NCBI GenBank assembly: GCA_019973155.2
Contig: BPQB01000095.1
Span: 54,546 to 118,545 of the forward strand
Direction: 5' to 3'
DNA: 64,000 bases
DNA from: Phanerochaete sordida
Lineage: Eukaryota; Basidiomycota; Agaricomycetes; Polyporales; Phanerochaetaceae
Under the pieces are notes generated by a model. The model saw nothing but the letters and a program-made list of their open reading frames with translations, was not told where the DNA came from and did not search any database. Both the position numbers and the translations under genes were made by a program. The number at the start of each line of letters is the position of its first letter. Position 1 is the stretch's first letter. Positions 11,680-22,220 of the stretch are shown here, piece by piece.

Positions 11680-11908
11680 TGTCAGAATTCACGAACGTTT
11701 TCTATTCGAGCTCGTGCTCGCGGCGCTCGCGCGCTATTTGTTTACACTTATTTGTCTATCTTAGCACCATCGTATTGTACCTGGAGATCCGTCGTTAGGT
11801 GCCGAGTCATGTCGTCGAGTACATAGACTCACCGAATCGAACGTGAACGCCTCGCGCGTTTGCCTCCTTGACCGCCACCCCCCGTCCGCGCGACCCCGCT
11901 TTTCAACA
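11680..11908. repeat. Left LTR of the TRIM-like element
   Basis: 229-bp terminal repeat, TG...CA ends, identical to the right copy. It contains TTATTTGTCTATCTTAG and several CG-rich patches. Confidence 0.88.
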
Positions 11909-12049
11909 CAAACGCGCAACACCCCGCCGAGGTCGTCGCCGTTTCGCGTCGTCGCCCCCTTGCCTGAACGAGGCCGAAGTCGTTCACCCCGTCGAACCCG
12001 CCCGAGCGAGGCCGAAGTCGCTCAACCGTCGCCGTCGTCGTCGTAACCG

Positions 12050-12330
12050 CCCGCTGGGGCCGAAGCCAGCACCGCCGTCGAACCGCCACCGGGGCCGAAG
12101 CCGGACCGTCGCCGTACCTGCCCGCTGGGGCCGAAGCCAGAACCGTCGTCGTCGTCGTCGAACCTAGCCGCCGGGGCCGAAGCCGCGCAACCCGTCGTCG
12201 TCGTCACACCGCCGTCGTCACATCGTCGTCGCCGTCGTCGTCGAACCTAGCCGCCGGGGCCGAAGCCGCGCACACCGCCGCCGGGGCCGAAGCCGTGCAC
12301 ACCGCCGCCGGGGCCGAAGCCGCGCATACC
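12050..12330. repeat. Internal tandem repeat around GGGGCCGAAGCC
   Basis: Seven irregularly spaced copies of GGGGCCGAAGCC separated by CCG/GTC-rich spacers inside the LTR element. Read on the minus strand they give Gly-rich GFGPGG-like units, which may be incidental. Confidence 0.75.
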
Positions 12331-12661
12331 GTCGCCGTCGCCGTTGTACCACGTCGCGTCGTCGCCACCATCCCCATTGCCGAAGAAGAGAGGGACCAGA
12401 GGAGTCCGTCGCCGCCGCCGTCGCACTGAAGACCGTCGCAACGAAGACCGTCGCGCCGAGTCGAGTCCACGAGTGCACGCAGACACGAACACGAACCGCG
12501 TACTGCATCCGTCGCGAAGGTCGCCGAAACGCACACCGCGTCCGTCGTCGTCGCACCCAAGTTCACGCGCAGCAACATCGTCGAGATCGACGAAGGTTGG
12601 TAGCTTGCGGGGGTGCACGTTATATCCCCTCGCGCCGTTTCGCTCTTCGCTCGCGGGGGTG

Positions 12662-12890
12662 TGTCAGAATTCACGAACGTTTTCTATTCGAGCTCGTGCT
12701 CGCGGCGCTCGCGCGCTATTTGTTTACACTTATTTGTCTATCTTAGCACCATCGTATTGTACCTGGAGATCCGTCGTTAGGTGCCGAGTCATGTCGTCGA
12801 GTACATAGACTCACCGAATCGAACGTGAACGCCTCGCGCGTTTGCCTCCTTGACCGCCACCCCCCGTCCGCGCGACCCCGCTTTTCAACA
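12662..12890. repeat. Right LTR of the TRIM-like element
   Basis: Second 229-bp terminal repeat, followed directly by the CCTTC target duplication. Confidence 0.88.
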
Positions 12891-12895
12891 CCTTC

Positions 12896-14029
12896 GTCGC
12901 GTCTTTCGGATAGCGTGCGCGGGAGTGTCTTCGTGCTGGGCTGTACAACGAGTCTGCGAACACAGCCCGCGAGACTGAGCAGCGTGCGTGTCCAGCAAGC
13001 AAATGAACGCACCACATCTTCCCATCCCAGGCCCGGCCAAAGTCCAGCTATCGCATCTCCTCTTCGAAAGGAACTCGCCCTGCGCGGCGCCGACTCGGAG
13101 GACTACCACGCGGACGAGCCGCGTGCTGGCCGCGGCATCTTCTTGGGGCCGCGCTCAGCGTCGTGCTAGAGTTGTAGCCCGTATGCGCGTGTTCTGGCGT
13201 CCCGAGGCCAAGCTAGACCGGCGTCCGTCGCGCCGAGGAGGGTGTCTCGAGAATGGAGGGCCGCCCAAGTTCGGGAGGGCGCAGTGTCGCGAGGCGTGCG
13301 GCAAGGGCGTCCGCCACGCGTACAGGCTCCTAGCACAGGGGCTGTCGCTGGGCGAAGGGACGCGGGGTGCGGAGGGATGCGTGAAGCTGGGCCGCACGTC
13401 GGCCTGCGGTACCTGCGTCCTGCTGGTGGCGGCCTGTCGCTGCCCGGGCTGCTTGAGGCAGAGTTTCGACACGTGGCGGGGCGCAGCACCACCATGACGA
13501 ACAGAGGTAGGCTTCCAGAGAGCCGAGAGCGGTGTGGACGCGTCGCAGTCGAAGAGGGTCATCATACGGCGGAGCAGAGTCGCAGGCGCGTCGGCGGCGG
13601 CGCGCGCGCGGACCTCGCGAGCGCGGCGGGACCCCGGGGACCTGCGACCGCGGCGGATGGCCTCGCTGCGTTGGTTCCGAGTCGTGGGTCCACGAAGACC
13701 AGACAGGAGTACTTAGTTGTATGCATTGACTTCGGTTGTTACGCTTGTCGAAATGCGATGTGTCAGAGCGAACGGTTCTGAAGGGCTGCTTAGACGGGAC
13801 AAAGGACTGCTTCGACGCAAAGGCACGAAAGCACGAATGGAGCGTTGTCCCGCCGCGAGTATTTCAGCCGTCGCGCGGGACACATTTTTTTCCAAGCTCG
13901 CACACCGACGTCGAGCACCACTGCTGTTCGGACTCGAGGGCCGTGTGGACACAGCTGCGGAGGTCACGGTACGAACTTTATTATCATGATTACTAGCATA
14001 AAGGAACCACAGCTAATCACAGCGCCAGA
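12896..14029. other. Intergenic, no supported gene
   Basis: Open frames are present on both strands (for example 13242-13781 plus), but their composition is that of GC-rich shadow frames and no start, splice or domain evidence supports them. The last ~50 bp are 3' flank of the next gene. Confidence 0.4.
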
Positions 14030-15050
14030 CTACAAGTCGTCCGGCAGGCCGTTCACAACGCGCAACGGCCCCCGCACCTCCTCCCGCACCTCGTCCCCTT
14101 CGAACCCGCCGTCCTCCTCTCCCTCCTCCTCGTCACTCTCCTCGTCACTCTGCTCGCCACTCCCCTCCCACACGCCCCACCCATCCTCATACTCCGCGCG
14201 CGGCGCCCACGGCACCACCTCCCCGCCCGTCACTTCCTGGTAGCGCAGCCACGCCGCGAGCCCGAGCGGCACCGCGCCGGCCTCGACGGGCGTCGGCGCG
14301 AGCAGGCGCGCGGTTGGGTCGATGTCGAGGGTGAGTGTGGGGGAGGGCGGGTAGGGGAAGTCGGGGAAGTCGGGGTCGAAGGCGGTTCCGGTGGCGCTGT
14401 ACTCGCTGAAAGTCGGCGAGGACGCGGCGGTGCGCGAGGAGTCGCTGCGCGCGTCATCGTCGTCGAAGTCCTCGAAGTCTTCGGTATCGTCCGAGTACGT
14501 GTACGGCGCGTGCTCGGCATAGCCGTCGTACCACTCGTCCTCCTCCTCATCCTCCTCCTCCTCGCCATCCTCGCCATCCTCCACATCGTCCCCGCCGTCG
14601 AGCCCGAGCACTCCGAAGAGCGCCGAGATGTCGCCCAACGGCGTTCTCTCTTGCGGCGGCGCGAGCGCGTGCGCGACGTTCGCGCGCAGCGCGCCGAGGC
14701 TCGTGCACCGGCGTGCGCGGGAGGGGTGGGGGTCGGTCTGTGGTGCGTGGTTAGAATGTGCTTGCGTGAATGAATCGAGGACTGATAGGACGTACGTCAG
14801 GTTCGGCGTTCTCGTCGCCATACTCCTCCTCGTTTGCGTCCACCTCGTCATCGGTGAGGATAGCGGCGCGAGGCGAGCGGCTGGCGGTTGCTGCAACAAC
14901 CGTCTTCCGCGCGCGGCGGTGCGTCGCGAGAGGTCTCCGACGGATGATGCGGGCTTTCAGCGCGATGCGGCGGTGGGTGGGTGTGGACTTGGAGGGACGT
15001 CGGGAGGGCGAGCGGCCCTTGGATGTGCGGGAGGGGAGGATGGCGGCCAT
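14030..15050 (-). CDS. Two-exon gene for a basic-then-acidic disordered protein (320 aa)
   Basis: Exon 1 15050-14796 (85 codons), a 58-nt GTACGT...CAG intron in phase 0, exon 2 14737-14030 (235 codons plus stop). Residues 1-60 are Arg/Lys/Ser-rich. An acidic switch around EEYGDENAEPD closes exon 1. Exon 2 has RTPLGDISALFG, then a long Asp/Glu tract, then a Pro/Asp/Glu-rich tail with WLRYQEVTGGEVVPW. No family is recognised. RxxL and the PLGDI phrase resemble motifs found in cell-cycle substrates, which is only suggestive. A TATATAA box lies 91 nt upstream. It shares gene architecture with the genes at 16387, 18637 and 20385. Confidence 0.72.
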
Positions 15051-15140
15051 TATGTGTGAGGTAGGGTATGATAGGATGTGGTAGTGGTAGCGGGGGAGTT
15101 CGAGTGAAAGTTGAGAACCCTCCGCCTACCCAGGTTGCCC

Positions 15141-15148
15141 TTATATAC
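15141..15148 (-). promoter_or_regulatory. TATA box of the gene at 14030-15050
   Basis: TATATAA on the minus strand about 91 nt upstream of the ATG. Confidence 0.65.
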
Positions 15149-15742
15149 AACCCACATTTCGCGCGAACATAGCAAGCCCTCTCTCCCAATCCATCCATTC
15201 ACACCCTTTCACATCAAGGACCCGCTTTCGGGGGTGCAGCGCAGATCGGGCGGATCGACGTGGCCGCGCGAAGCGCAACACTGTAAAATGAGATTGGCGC
15301 GGGATCGGGCAAGGGGGATCGCCCCGAGGGAGATGAGCGTGGGAAAAGAGTGTAGATCGCTATGGTGCAGAAATGGGGGATGCTGACGTGGGCTTGACGA
15401 GGGCCAAGACGCCGAAAGCGTCGCCGGAGGGTGCCGTCTGGTGGGTGCGCTCGCGGAGGTGCCGCTGCAGCGCGAGTAGACCGCGTGCGTTGCATGCGCT
15501 GCGACGCTGTGCTGGGCGCGGGGGCGCGGCGGTGGGACGCCTGGCGGGCGGACGCAGCGGCTCGCAGGCGGGAGCGCAGGATGACGGAGGGCGCAGTCCT
15601 GTCGCGCTTCGGCAAGGTACCGTAAGACGGCATCGCGAGCCTATTCAAACCTAAAAAGCTTGTTTGAAGGCAGAGTGAGACCTCCGTCCCGTGAGATCCG
15701 CACAGACCACAAACGAGAAGCCTACGCACCGGTGTGTCATCT

Positions 15743-16108
15743 TCAAGTCCGCCGTTCGCAGGCCATTCCGGGGTCAGAGCAGGGCGGTCTTCCACCGGAT
15801 ACCGTAGAAGTCGTCTGGCACAGCGCGCGCACCAGTATCTCGCCCACAGACCCAAGGTGCCCGCCGACAGACATGGCGGTATCGAACCAACCCGCCCACA
15901 CGCGCGCCCGCACGGCCGCGTGCGGATCAGACGCCACGAAGGCGAACAGGCGCCCGGGGCCGCCCTTGCGCCCTTTCGTCCACGCTACGATGTGCCACTC
16001 GAGCTTGTCCGGCCTCGTCTCACGCCTGTCAGGCCCGCCACTCGCCCGAGGACCCTCGCCTTTGTCGTCAAGCGCCCAACCACCGCGCTCTGCACATTGC
16101 CTAGTCAT
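15743..16108 (-). CDS. Possible small unknown protein (121 aa)
   Basis: Single open frame with a more natural composition than its shadow on the other strand: KLEWHIVAWTKGRKGG followed by FAFVASDPHAAVRARVWAGW. No TATA box, domain or paralogue in the window supports it. It could be a chance frame in GC-rich DNA. Confidence 0.28.
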   Translation of the reverse strand: MTRQCAERGGWALDDKGEGPRASGGPDRRETRPDKLEWHIVAWTKGRKGGPGRLFAFVASDPHAAVRARVWAGWFDTAMSVGGHLGSVGEILVRALCQTTSTVSGGRPPCSDPGMACERRT

Positions 16109-16302
16109 TGTCCCGCGCGCCGCGCTGCCGGAGCTGTTTCTGGCTTGCTATGTAGCTAAGCGAGGGCCTCGATCTCCAGGGTCAGGCGTGGCAGACTGGC
16201 TGCCGTCGGTGTGGCCGGGGCACGTTCCGGGGGGCGTTTACGCTATGGTTGAATGAAATATGGTGGCATAAAGAGCATATTGGCGTAGAAAAGGTGTGGT
16301 AC

Positions 16303-16310
16303 ACATATAT
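16303..16310 (+). promoter_or_regulatory. TATA box of the gene at 16387
   Basis: CATATATA about 80 nt upstream of the ATG. Confidence 0.65.
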
Positions 16311-16386
16311 ACGGGCACATTGCGACCCAGGGATCCCTCATCTCCTCTCCACACATCCGCGAACCACCCTACAGCACAACTTGAAG

Positions 16387-16972
16387 ATGGTCGCAAACGG
16401 GTGGCGCGGGACCCTGAGCAGGTCGTCGACGCGGACGTCCGCAAGCAGCCTCACTGCCCGCACGTCCGCAGTGCGGCGCTGGCTCGCGTCCCTCCCGCGG
16501 CGACTCTCCGCCAAGAGCCGCACACGGAGTGACCCAACACAACACACAGCCCCTACACCAGATCCTACATCCGAAGAGGTCAGCCCACCCTCTCATCACA
16601 CAACTCCGCCAACTCACCTCCCCACAGAGCCACGACTCGCTCGTCGCGCGCCTCGCGCACGAATACGGCGTCCCGCCCGCAGAGGCCGCCGTCTACGCGC
16701 TGCTGCGCGCGGACCAGCGCGCGCAGATGTGGGCCGCGGAGGTGCGCACGCGGCTCTACTACGCCCAGTGCCAATCCGACGACTGCCCGCCCGCCGATGC
16801 GTGTGCCGACGCGAAGGACGGCGCGTGGTCTGATGCTAGTAGCATCGCGGAGAGCGCGGGGCCCGCGACGCCGGGCGGGTGCGAGGACTGGACGGTGCGC
16901 GTCGCGGACGCGGACGAGGTGGGGGCGTGGGGGCGGGTGTATGCGCTGCGCTGGGGTTTTGTGGAGGGGTAG
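16387..16972 (+). CDS. Two-exon gene for an unknown 178-aa protein
   Basis: Exon 1 16387-16578, a 49-nt phase-0 intron, exon 2 16628-16972. Exon 1 is Ser/Arg/Thr-rich and basic, ending TPDPTSEE. Exon 2 opens with a likely helical segment (SHDSLVARLAHEYGVPP, then AAVYALLRADQRAQMW), followed by a Cys/Asp-rich stretch (QCQSDDCPPADACADAK) and a Trp-containing C-terminus (WGRVYALRWGF). No known domain. TATA position, intron phase and basic exon 1 match the neighbouring small genes, suggesting an old local family whose sequences have diverged. Confidence 0.68.
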
Positions 16973-18636
16973 CTGCGTTTTGTTGCTTTGGGATATGTGG
17001 TCCTTTCGAGCTATTTATTGCTTTCGGTCCTTTCGACGCGGGTGGCTGGGTGCGGGCGCGGTGGCGTCGGCGCGCGTCGTGCTCGCCTGGGACTGACTAT
17101 AACGGCACGCGCATGCAGACGCAAGTCAAAGCCGCTGCCCACGCCCTTTGCAACGCGCACAGCGGCTGCGCTTCGCTCGCGCACCGCGCTCGCTCGGCCG
17201 CGTCAGCATGATGACGCAACAGCGGGCGGCGCGTCGGGCGGAGGCGCCTGCGCGCGAGCTTGCGTCCTGCCCTCATCGCAGCGTAGCCTGCTGGCCTTCG
17301 GCCCCGCCTGCGCTCTGCGCCGCTGCATGTAAGTCTGGCAGCCCGCTCGCGTGGCTGGAGATGGCGGCACTGCGGCGCCGTCTGCGGTGCACGGAAGAGC
17401 CTGAGCCGGCGGCGACGGGCGCAGAGGGACCGCTAGTCCTGTCGTGAGCGACGCGTGCCGCCGGCGTGGGACTGCACGCGCTGCGGTGCTCCGCTAATAT
17501 GTCGACCAGGTGCGTGCAGCTCCATGCGCCGTCGCGCGGCGCCAGGTACGTCGTCCCCGCTGCGCGCATGCTCCATACGCTGACTGTGCAGAACTACGGG
17601 CCGCGATCTGCACATCGCGAACACAGCGTGCGTTCGGCCCAGGCATCGCGCTGCTAGGGCCTCTGACGCCGCTGGGTGTATGCCAGGGCCCGTCTCGCGC
17701 GAGCTCATCCCGGCAGACGCATCGCTGCTAGCGCCGCTCATGCGCCCTGGGTCGCGCTGCGCATCTGCTTTCTAGTCGCTAGCCACCGTCTCCCGCTCGG
17801 TCTTGCAGACGCACTCCGCCCCTTACTCGGGCTCAGCAATCGCGGAGGCAGGTGGCATGGAGCTTGAGGCCCCGCGATGCCTCTGCGTCCGCACACGCGC
17901 GCGTGGCCGTTCTCGCGCGATGCCCCGCGGCCAGTTCGCGCCCCGCACCGTATCGTCGCGGCCGCCCCGGTACGCCTCTGCGAACACACCAGTGCGGACC
18001 ACGACGCCACCTCCGCGCAGGAGCCGGACGACATCGTGCCTGCAGGCTTTCACCCAGGCCAGGCTCGGATGATGGAGACATCATCTCAGCATCTCTCCCC
18101 GCGACCCCAAGACCACGGTCTCGCTGCCACATTGCTCTCAGCCTCGATATTACACAGCCACCCCTGCACAGCCCGCGCAGAAAACTCCTGCGACGTTGAC
18201 CCGCGCGCCTCCGCCGTGCGTTGTGCCTTTGTTCTCTTTGACAAGGGCCCACATATAGCCGAACTTGCTCTGTTGCGCGGCATCTCGCGTGCGGCATCTT
18301 GCGTGCGGCCTCCGTCCGCGCAAACGGATGACGCGGGTGCTTCTATCCAAGTCAGTTTTCCAATCACAACTCTAACGCAACTCAATTTCGCGCTGCGCAC
18401 GCGGTTCTTTCTGGGCTCGACGGTTGGGATGTGCGAAGGGGACGTCCAAATCTGGCGCGCGAGGGCGTATACATCGGAGGGCGTGCGCTCTTGACGGGCA
18501 CCAGGTCACTCGCTTTCCGATACACGTCTTCCATTCACTCTGCGCTTGCGCCAACTCCGTCATCCCACGCCAACCTCCGTCATCCCACGCCCACTCTGCA
18601 TCTCACGCCCGCATCCTCCCCCAAACTCATCTCACA
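16973..18636. other. Intergenic, no supported gene
   Basis: GC-rich DNA with overlapping shadow frames on both strands. Short direct repeats (ctccgtcatcccacgcc twice near 18557-18592) occur just upstream of the next gene. Nothing else recognised. Confidence 0.4.
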
Positions 18637-19502
18637 ATGCTCGGCACCTCCACCCGCGCGTCCAACCGCGCCTCGCCCGCCCGCCGCGCGCCCTCCTCCT
18701 CCCGCCAGCGCCGCGCGAATAAGCACATGCCGAACCCGCCAAAAAAGAAGGGCGGCGGCCGCCGCCGCCGCCGGCGTGAAGGTGATGATGACGAGAAGGA
18801 GAACGTCGCGCCTGTCGTACGTGATCTGTGTGGTTTGTTGGCGTTGGTGCTGATGGGTTTCAGGGATGTGTGTACCCGCTGCTTGTCGTGGCGTGATCTG
18901 CTGCGTGCGCCGTGGGCCTGCGTCCGGGTCGCGCCGCCGCGTGAAGAACCGCTGCTTGCGATGCTCTCGCATCTTCGTGCCTTTCTCCCCTCATATCTAT
19001 ACCCTTTCGCCCCCAGAATCCTGGATATCTTCGTATTTCTCTGCTTCGCTTTCTGCCTGTGTCCGTGTTCTGTGTCGCTCCTGCCCTCTGTGCTGTCGTA
19101 TTTATGTCTCTCCAATCGAATCCGCCGCGAACTCGCGTCGCTTGTACTCTAATCACCGTGTGCACTGCTCGTCCGCGCGATTTGACAATGCTCGACCTTT
19201 CGCGTGTGCAGCGCTGCCATCGCCCGCATCGCGGGGGCCGCCCACCCTCACCGCCTCACCGTTGCCCCACCCATCTAAGCACCCCCTCTCCTCCGCCTCT
19301 CTGCCACACTCGCAGCACACCCGAGCCCGCTGCGCTCGGCCGCCGCCCGGGACCGCGTCCGCGCGAGCGTGGCGGGGACTTGTCTGGACGCCGCGCGTGC
19401 CCGGCGATCAACGCGGCGCGCTTGCTGCTGTCTGGGTTCGACTGCGACTTCGACTGCGGCGTGTGCTGCGACATGGGCGGCGACGTAGACTGGCCTGGCT
19501 AG
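18637..19502 (+). CDS. Gene for a small basic protein with an acidic EKENVAP segment; 3' model uncertain
   Basis: Exon 1 18637-18816 (60 codons) is rich in Arg/Ser/Lys with PPKKKGGGRRRRRREGDDD followed by EKENVAPV, then a GTACGT donor in phase 0. Two 3' models fit. In one, an acceptor at 18863 gives a 10-residue tail (GCVYPLLVVA, stop at 18896). In the other, an acceptor at 19211 gives a 96-residue exon (19212-19502) ending in a Cys/Asp-rich tail (SGFDCDFDCGVCCDMGG). I prefer the second because the tail resembles the Cys-rich end of the next gene, although it requires a 395-nt intron. The R/K-rich run suggests nuclear location; KEN followed by acidic context resembles an APC/C degron but is untested. 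Confidence 0.5.
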
Positions 19503-20258
19503 GGAGCCGGGCAGAGAGGGAGACGGGCGACGCAGACGGAGGCGCGGGAGAGGTTTGGAGAGGTGCGTACTCGTGCGCGTCGACGTGATGAGGACGCTGA
19601 TCCTTGCTTTACAGCGGTGGCGGTCCTGCATCATGGGCTGGGTGCGTGCCAGGATGCACTAACCCGTGTCATAGTGCGAGAGGCTAAGGGGCGGCGTGCG
19701 TTTGAGGCTTGGATCTCTGCGATCGCTCACGAGAAGATCATGGACGGCAGTTCCAGTTCAGCAGTCAGCAGCAGGGTCGCGGCGGCTGCTTTCGAGGTAT
19801 GTGCAGGTCTGAAAGCTATAAGAGTGTACTAGGTCACTTGCGTAGGCTTCCAGCTGCTGTAAATGAACAGTATCTTGCAGCGTCCTGTCGCTTGCTCTAC
19901 CCCTTGCACGTTGACCCGGCCCACGGGCACGGTGCGAATCTTTCTATGAACTGGATCCTTTCGTGGCGATATCTCATCGCATCACTGCAAATATGAAGAG
20001 CCAAGCACGTCCTGGCGTATCCATTCCGATCAAGAAGTGGCAGAAACACAGGTCTGCAGAAGTGACCATCTCGAGAACGTGGTGGCGCTTTCGTGCTCCA
20101 AAATCGCAACGGTGGCCCCGCCTCGTGTTATCTCGCAAGGTTCTTTGTGCTGAATGAACCCTTTCGCGTTCATTTCCGCCTGACGCTACCTTTGTAGAAA
20201 TCACGTACGGCACGCGTGTGGCCACGACGTGTATGGCAACCATTCAGGCCTGCGATGG
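19503..20258. other. Intergenic, no supported gene
   Basis: A short plus-strand frame (19563-19832) has no supporting promoter or domain. Nothing else recognised. Confidence 0.4.
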
Positions 20259-20264
20259 TATAAA
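20259..20264 (+). promoter_or_regulatory. TATA box of the gene at 20385
   Basis: TATAAA about 125 nt upstream of the ATG. Confidence 0.65.
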
Positions 20265-20384
20265 TGCGAGAGCCCCGCCCTCGCTATTCTCCATATCCCT
20301 CTCGCCTGCCATTGACTGGCTGGTTTCGACTTCTCACGCACGCTCGCCACGACATAACGACGTTACGACAACTCCGGACGACTC

Positions 20385-21290
20385 ATGGCCCGACGAAGCT
20401 CGAAGAAGACGAACCGGTCCACCGCGGCCAGAACCGGCACCGCGAGACCGAAGAAAGAGAAGACCGCGAAGAGGAGCGAGCGCGGACGCGAGCCGGGCCC
20501 CAGGGTCTCCGCCGTCCCCTCTATTTACGTGATCCCCGAGCTGCGGGAGCCTGACGCGGAGGAGGAGAACGTCCCCACCGCGTCCTTCGCGCCGAAGAGC
20601 GCGCCAATCGCTGTACGTGCCCTCTATTATCCATGATAGTCCGTTCCTCATCTGCTACATGCATGCCAGTTCACGCACACGCTCGACGCGTGCGGGCGCG
20701 CGCCGCACGCAGGACTGGACGACGGCACCGCGCCGCGCGGCTTCCGGCCGCAGGACAGCCTGACGCCGCGCGTGCTGCAGATGCTCGGCGGCGCGCGCGC
20801 GGCCGCGCCCGTGCTCTCGCCCGTCTTTGCCGCACCCGTGCGAGCGGCGGCTGCAAAGGGAGGCGACGCCGCAAAAGCCGCAAAGGGAGGCAGGGCTGCA
20901 AAGGACGCTAAGGAAGCAAAGGACCCCAAGGCTGCAAAGGGAGCACAGGTCACGCAGGGCACCCCGCCCGCCGAGCCGCCCTCGATCTACACGCGCCTCG
21001 AGCCCGCAGCCGTCATGGACCAGTGCTGGTCGATCCGCCGCGCGGTCGCGGAGCTGGGGCCGCCGCTGCCGACCGCACGCGAGCGCGCGCTGAGCGAGTC
21101 CCAGGGTGCCTCTTCGGGTGCAGCGGGCCTCCCGGGGGACGTGTTCGAAATGGACATGGAAGCGGACCCCGCGCTCGCGTGGCGCGCGCCGCCGCCGGAC
21201 GACGCGGAGGACTGGCGGACGTGTGCGTGTCGCACGTGTGCGTGCCGCAGGCTCCGGTTTGTGGCGATCAAGGGGCAGCCGGGGTTTTGA
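20385..21290 (+). CDS. Two-exon gene for a Lys/Ala-repeat, Cys-tailed unknown protein (282 aa)
   Basis: Exon 1 20385-20612, a 57-nt GTACGT...CAG intron in phase 0, exon 2 20670-21290. Exon 1 is strongly basic and ends with the acidic EEENVP phrase, the same design as the genes at 14030 and 18637. Exon 2 has FTHTLDACGRAPHAG, a region with LTPRVLQMLGG, a degenerate Lys/Gly/Ala repeat (about residues 135-165, KGGDAAKAAKGGRAAK), then IYTRLEPAAVMDQCWSIRRAV and a Cys-rich tail (RTCACRTCACRRLRF). No known domain. The basic start suggests a nuclear protein; function unknown. Confidence 0.75.
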
Positions 21291-21860
21291 GGCTGCGCTG
21301 AACCGATAGGTAAAGGTAGGATTTTTGGTAGTGTATTTGTACAATAGTATTGTGCGTCCAATTGATGCAAGCTGGTTATTTTGGTATGGCGGCGCCGTCG
21401 TGGTTGGGGTGATTCTGAGTTCTACGGCTGCTGCGAGACGGCTGCGCTGAGGTATTTTGCGTTCCGAACTCACCACGTATCGTGTAGTATTGTTGAGAAG
21501 ACGTATCGAACGTATGGAACAGAGGCACGCTGAAATCACGGAGGCATCCTCGCAAGGCCAACGTGCGCTTCATTCTGCGACCTCTCGTCTTGCACCATAA
21601 CCAGCCCGCTGCTTAATTCATAGCACTTGAAAGAGAAGAAAAGATGGAGCCCCGGTAATGCTACAATATTATTGTACAGATGAAAATCGTCCTATCACGT
21701 AGTACAGTCTTGTAAATGTACAAGAGAGGCGAACCATAGAAAGCGAACAAAGACCTCCAGAATCCAACACGAGAAATGCATGACCCGTCCGCCAGCCCCG
21801 CAGTAACATGGTGATATCCAGCATCCAATGAGACACAGCCGACAGAGATGGCGGCGAGGC
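21291..21860. other. Intergenic, no supported gene
   Basis: AT-richer than its surroundings (for example 21300-21360 and 21640-21720). Probably 3' flanks of the convergent neighbours. Confidence 0.4.
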
Positions 21861-22065
21861 TTAGCGGTGGTCGAGCATACTGCCCTGCGAGGCGAGCGCG
21901 GCGCCGACGTGGCCCTCGCCGGTCCGGACGACAGCATAAGTTGCCTGCGAGTTGTGTCAGAGTCCACGACAGCCGCAATGAGCACAAAGAGCGCACCTGT
22001 ACACCGTGCATGTTGCAATTTATGGGGACATCCGCGGTAAATCCAGTGAAGGATCTTGGCGTCAT
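21861..22065 (-). CDS. Possible two-exon microprotein (50 aa)
   Basis: ATG at 22065; exon 1 22065-21997 (23 codons), a 52-nt GTGCGC...CAG intron in phase 0, exon 2 21944-21861 ending in TAA. The peptide continues smoothly across the junction (NMHGVQ then ATYAVVRTGEGHVG) and ends GSMLDHR. A TATATAT box lies about 150 nt upstream. No paralogue or domain recognised; the TATA, donor, acceptor and frame agree with each other, which is the only support. Confidence 0.4.
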
Positions 22066-22212
22066 TGTGCGAGATCGCGGGCGTGTGGAGTGGTCGGTGG
22101 GATATTCACGGATGAGAGCGACCGGCGCAGGGTGTAGCGAACGTCGTGCGCGGTCGAGAGGCAGCTGTCACGGAAGGTGCATGGTCTGTAGGGTGCTGGA
22201 GGTTCCAGAGGA

Positions 22213-22220
22213 ATATATAT
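22213..22220 (-). promoter_or_regulatory. TATA box, minus strand
   Basis: TATATAT about 150 nt upstream of the candidate microprotein ATG at 22065. Confidence 0.4.

Larger units (their letters stand above)
11675..12895. mobile_element. Small non-autonomous LTR retroelement (TRIM-like) with target site duplication
   Basis: Two direct repeats of 229 bp (11680-11908 and 12662-12890), identical as far as I can read, begin TGTCAG and end TTCAACA (TG...CA, as LTRs do). They are flanked by a perfect 5-bp duplication CCTTC (11675-11679 and 12891-12895). The internal region is only about 750 bp with no gag, protease, reverse transcriptase or integrase, so the element must be mobilised in trans. It is rich in GTC/GCC repeats. 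A primer binding site matching initiator tRNA was not found. Identical LTRs and an intact duplication indicate a recent insertion. Confidence 0.88.

Noticed and set aside
11868..12674. Gly-rich or Arg-rich proteins encoded inside the LTR element
   Set aside because: Frames follow from the GTC/GCC and GGGGCCGAAGCC repeats, lack retroelement domains and occur in several registers.
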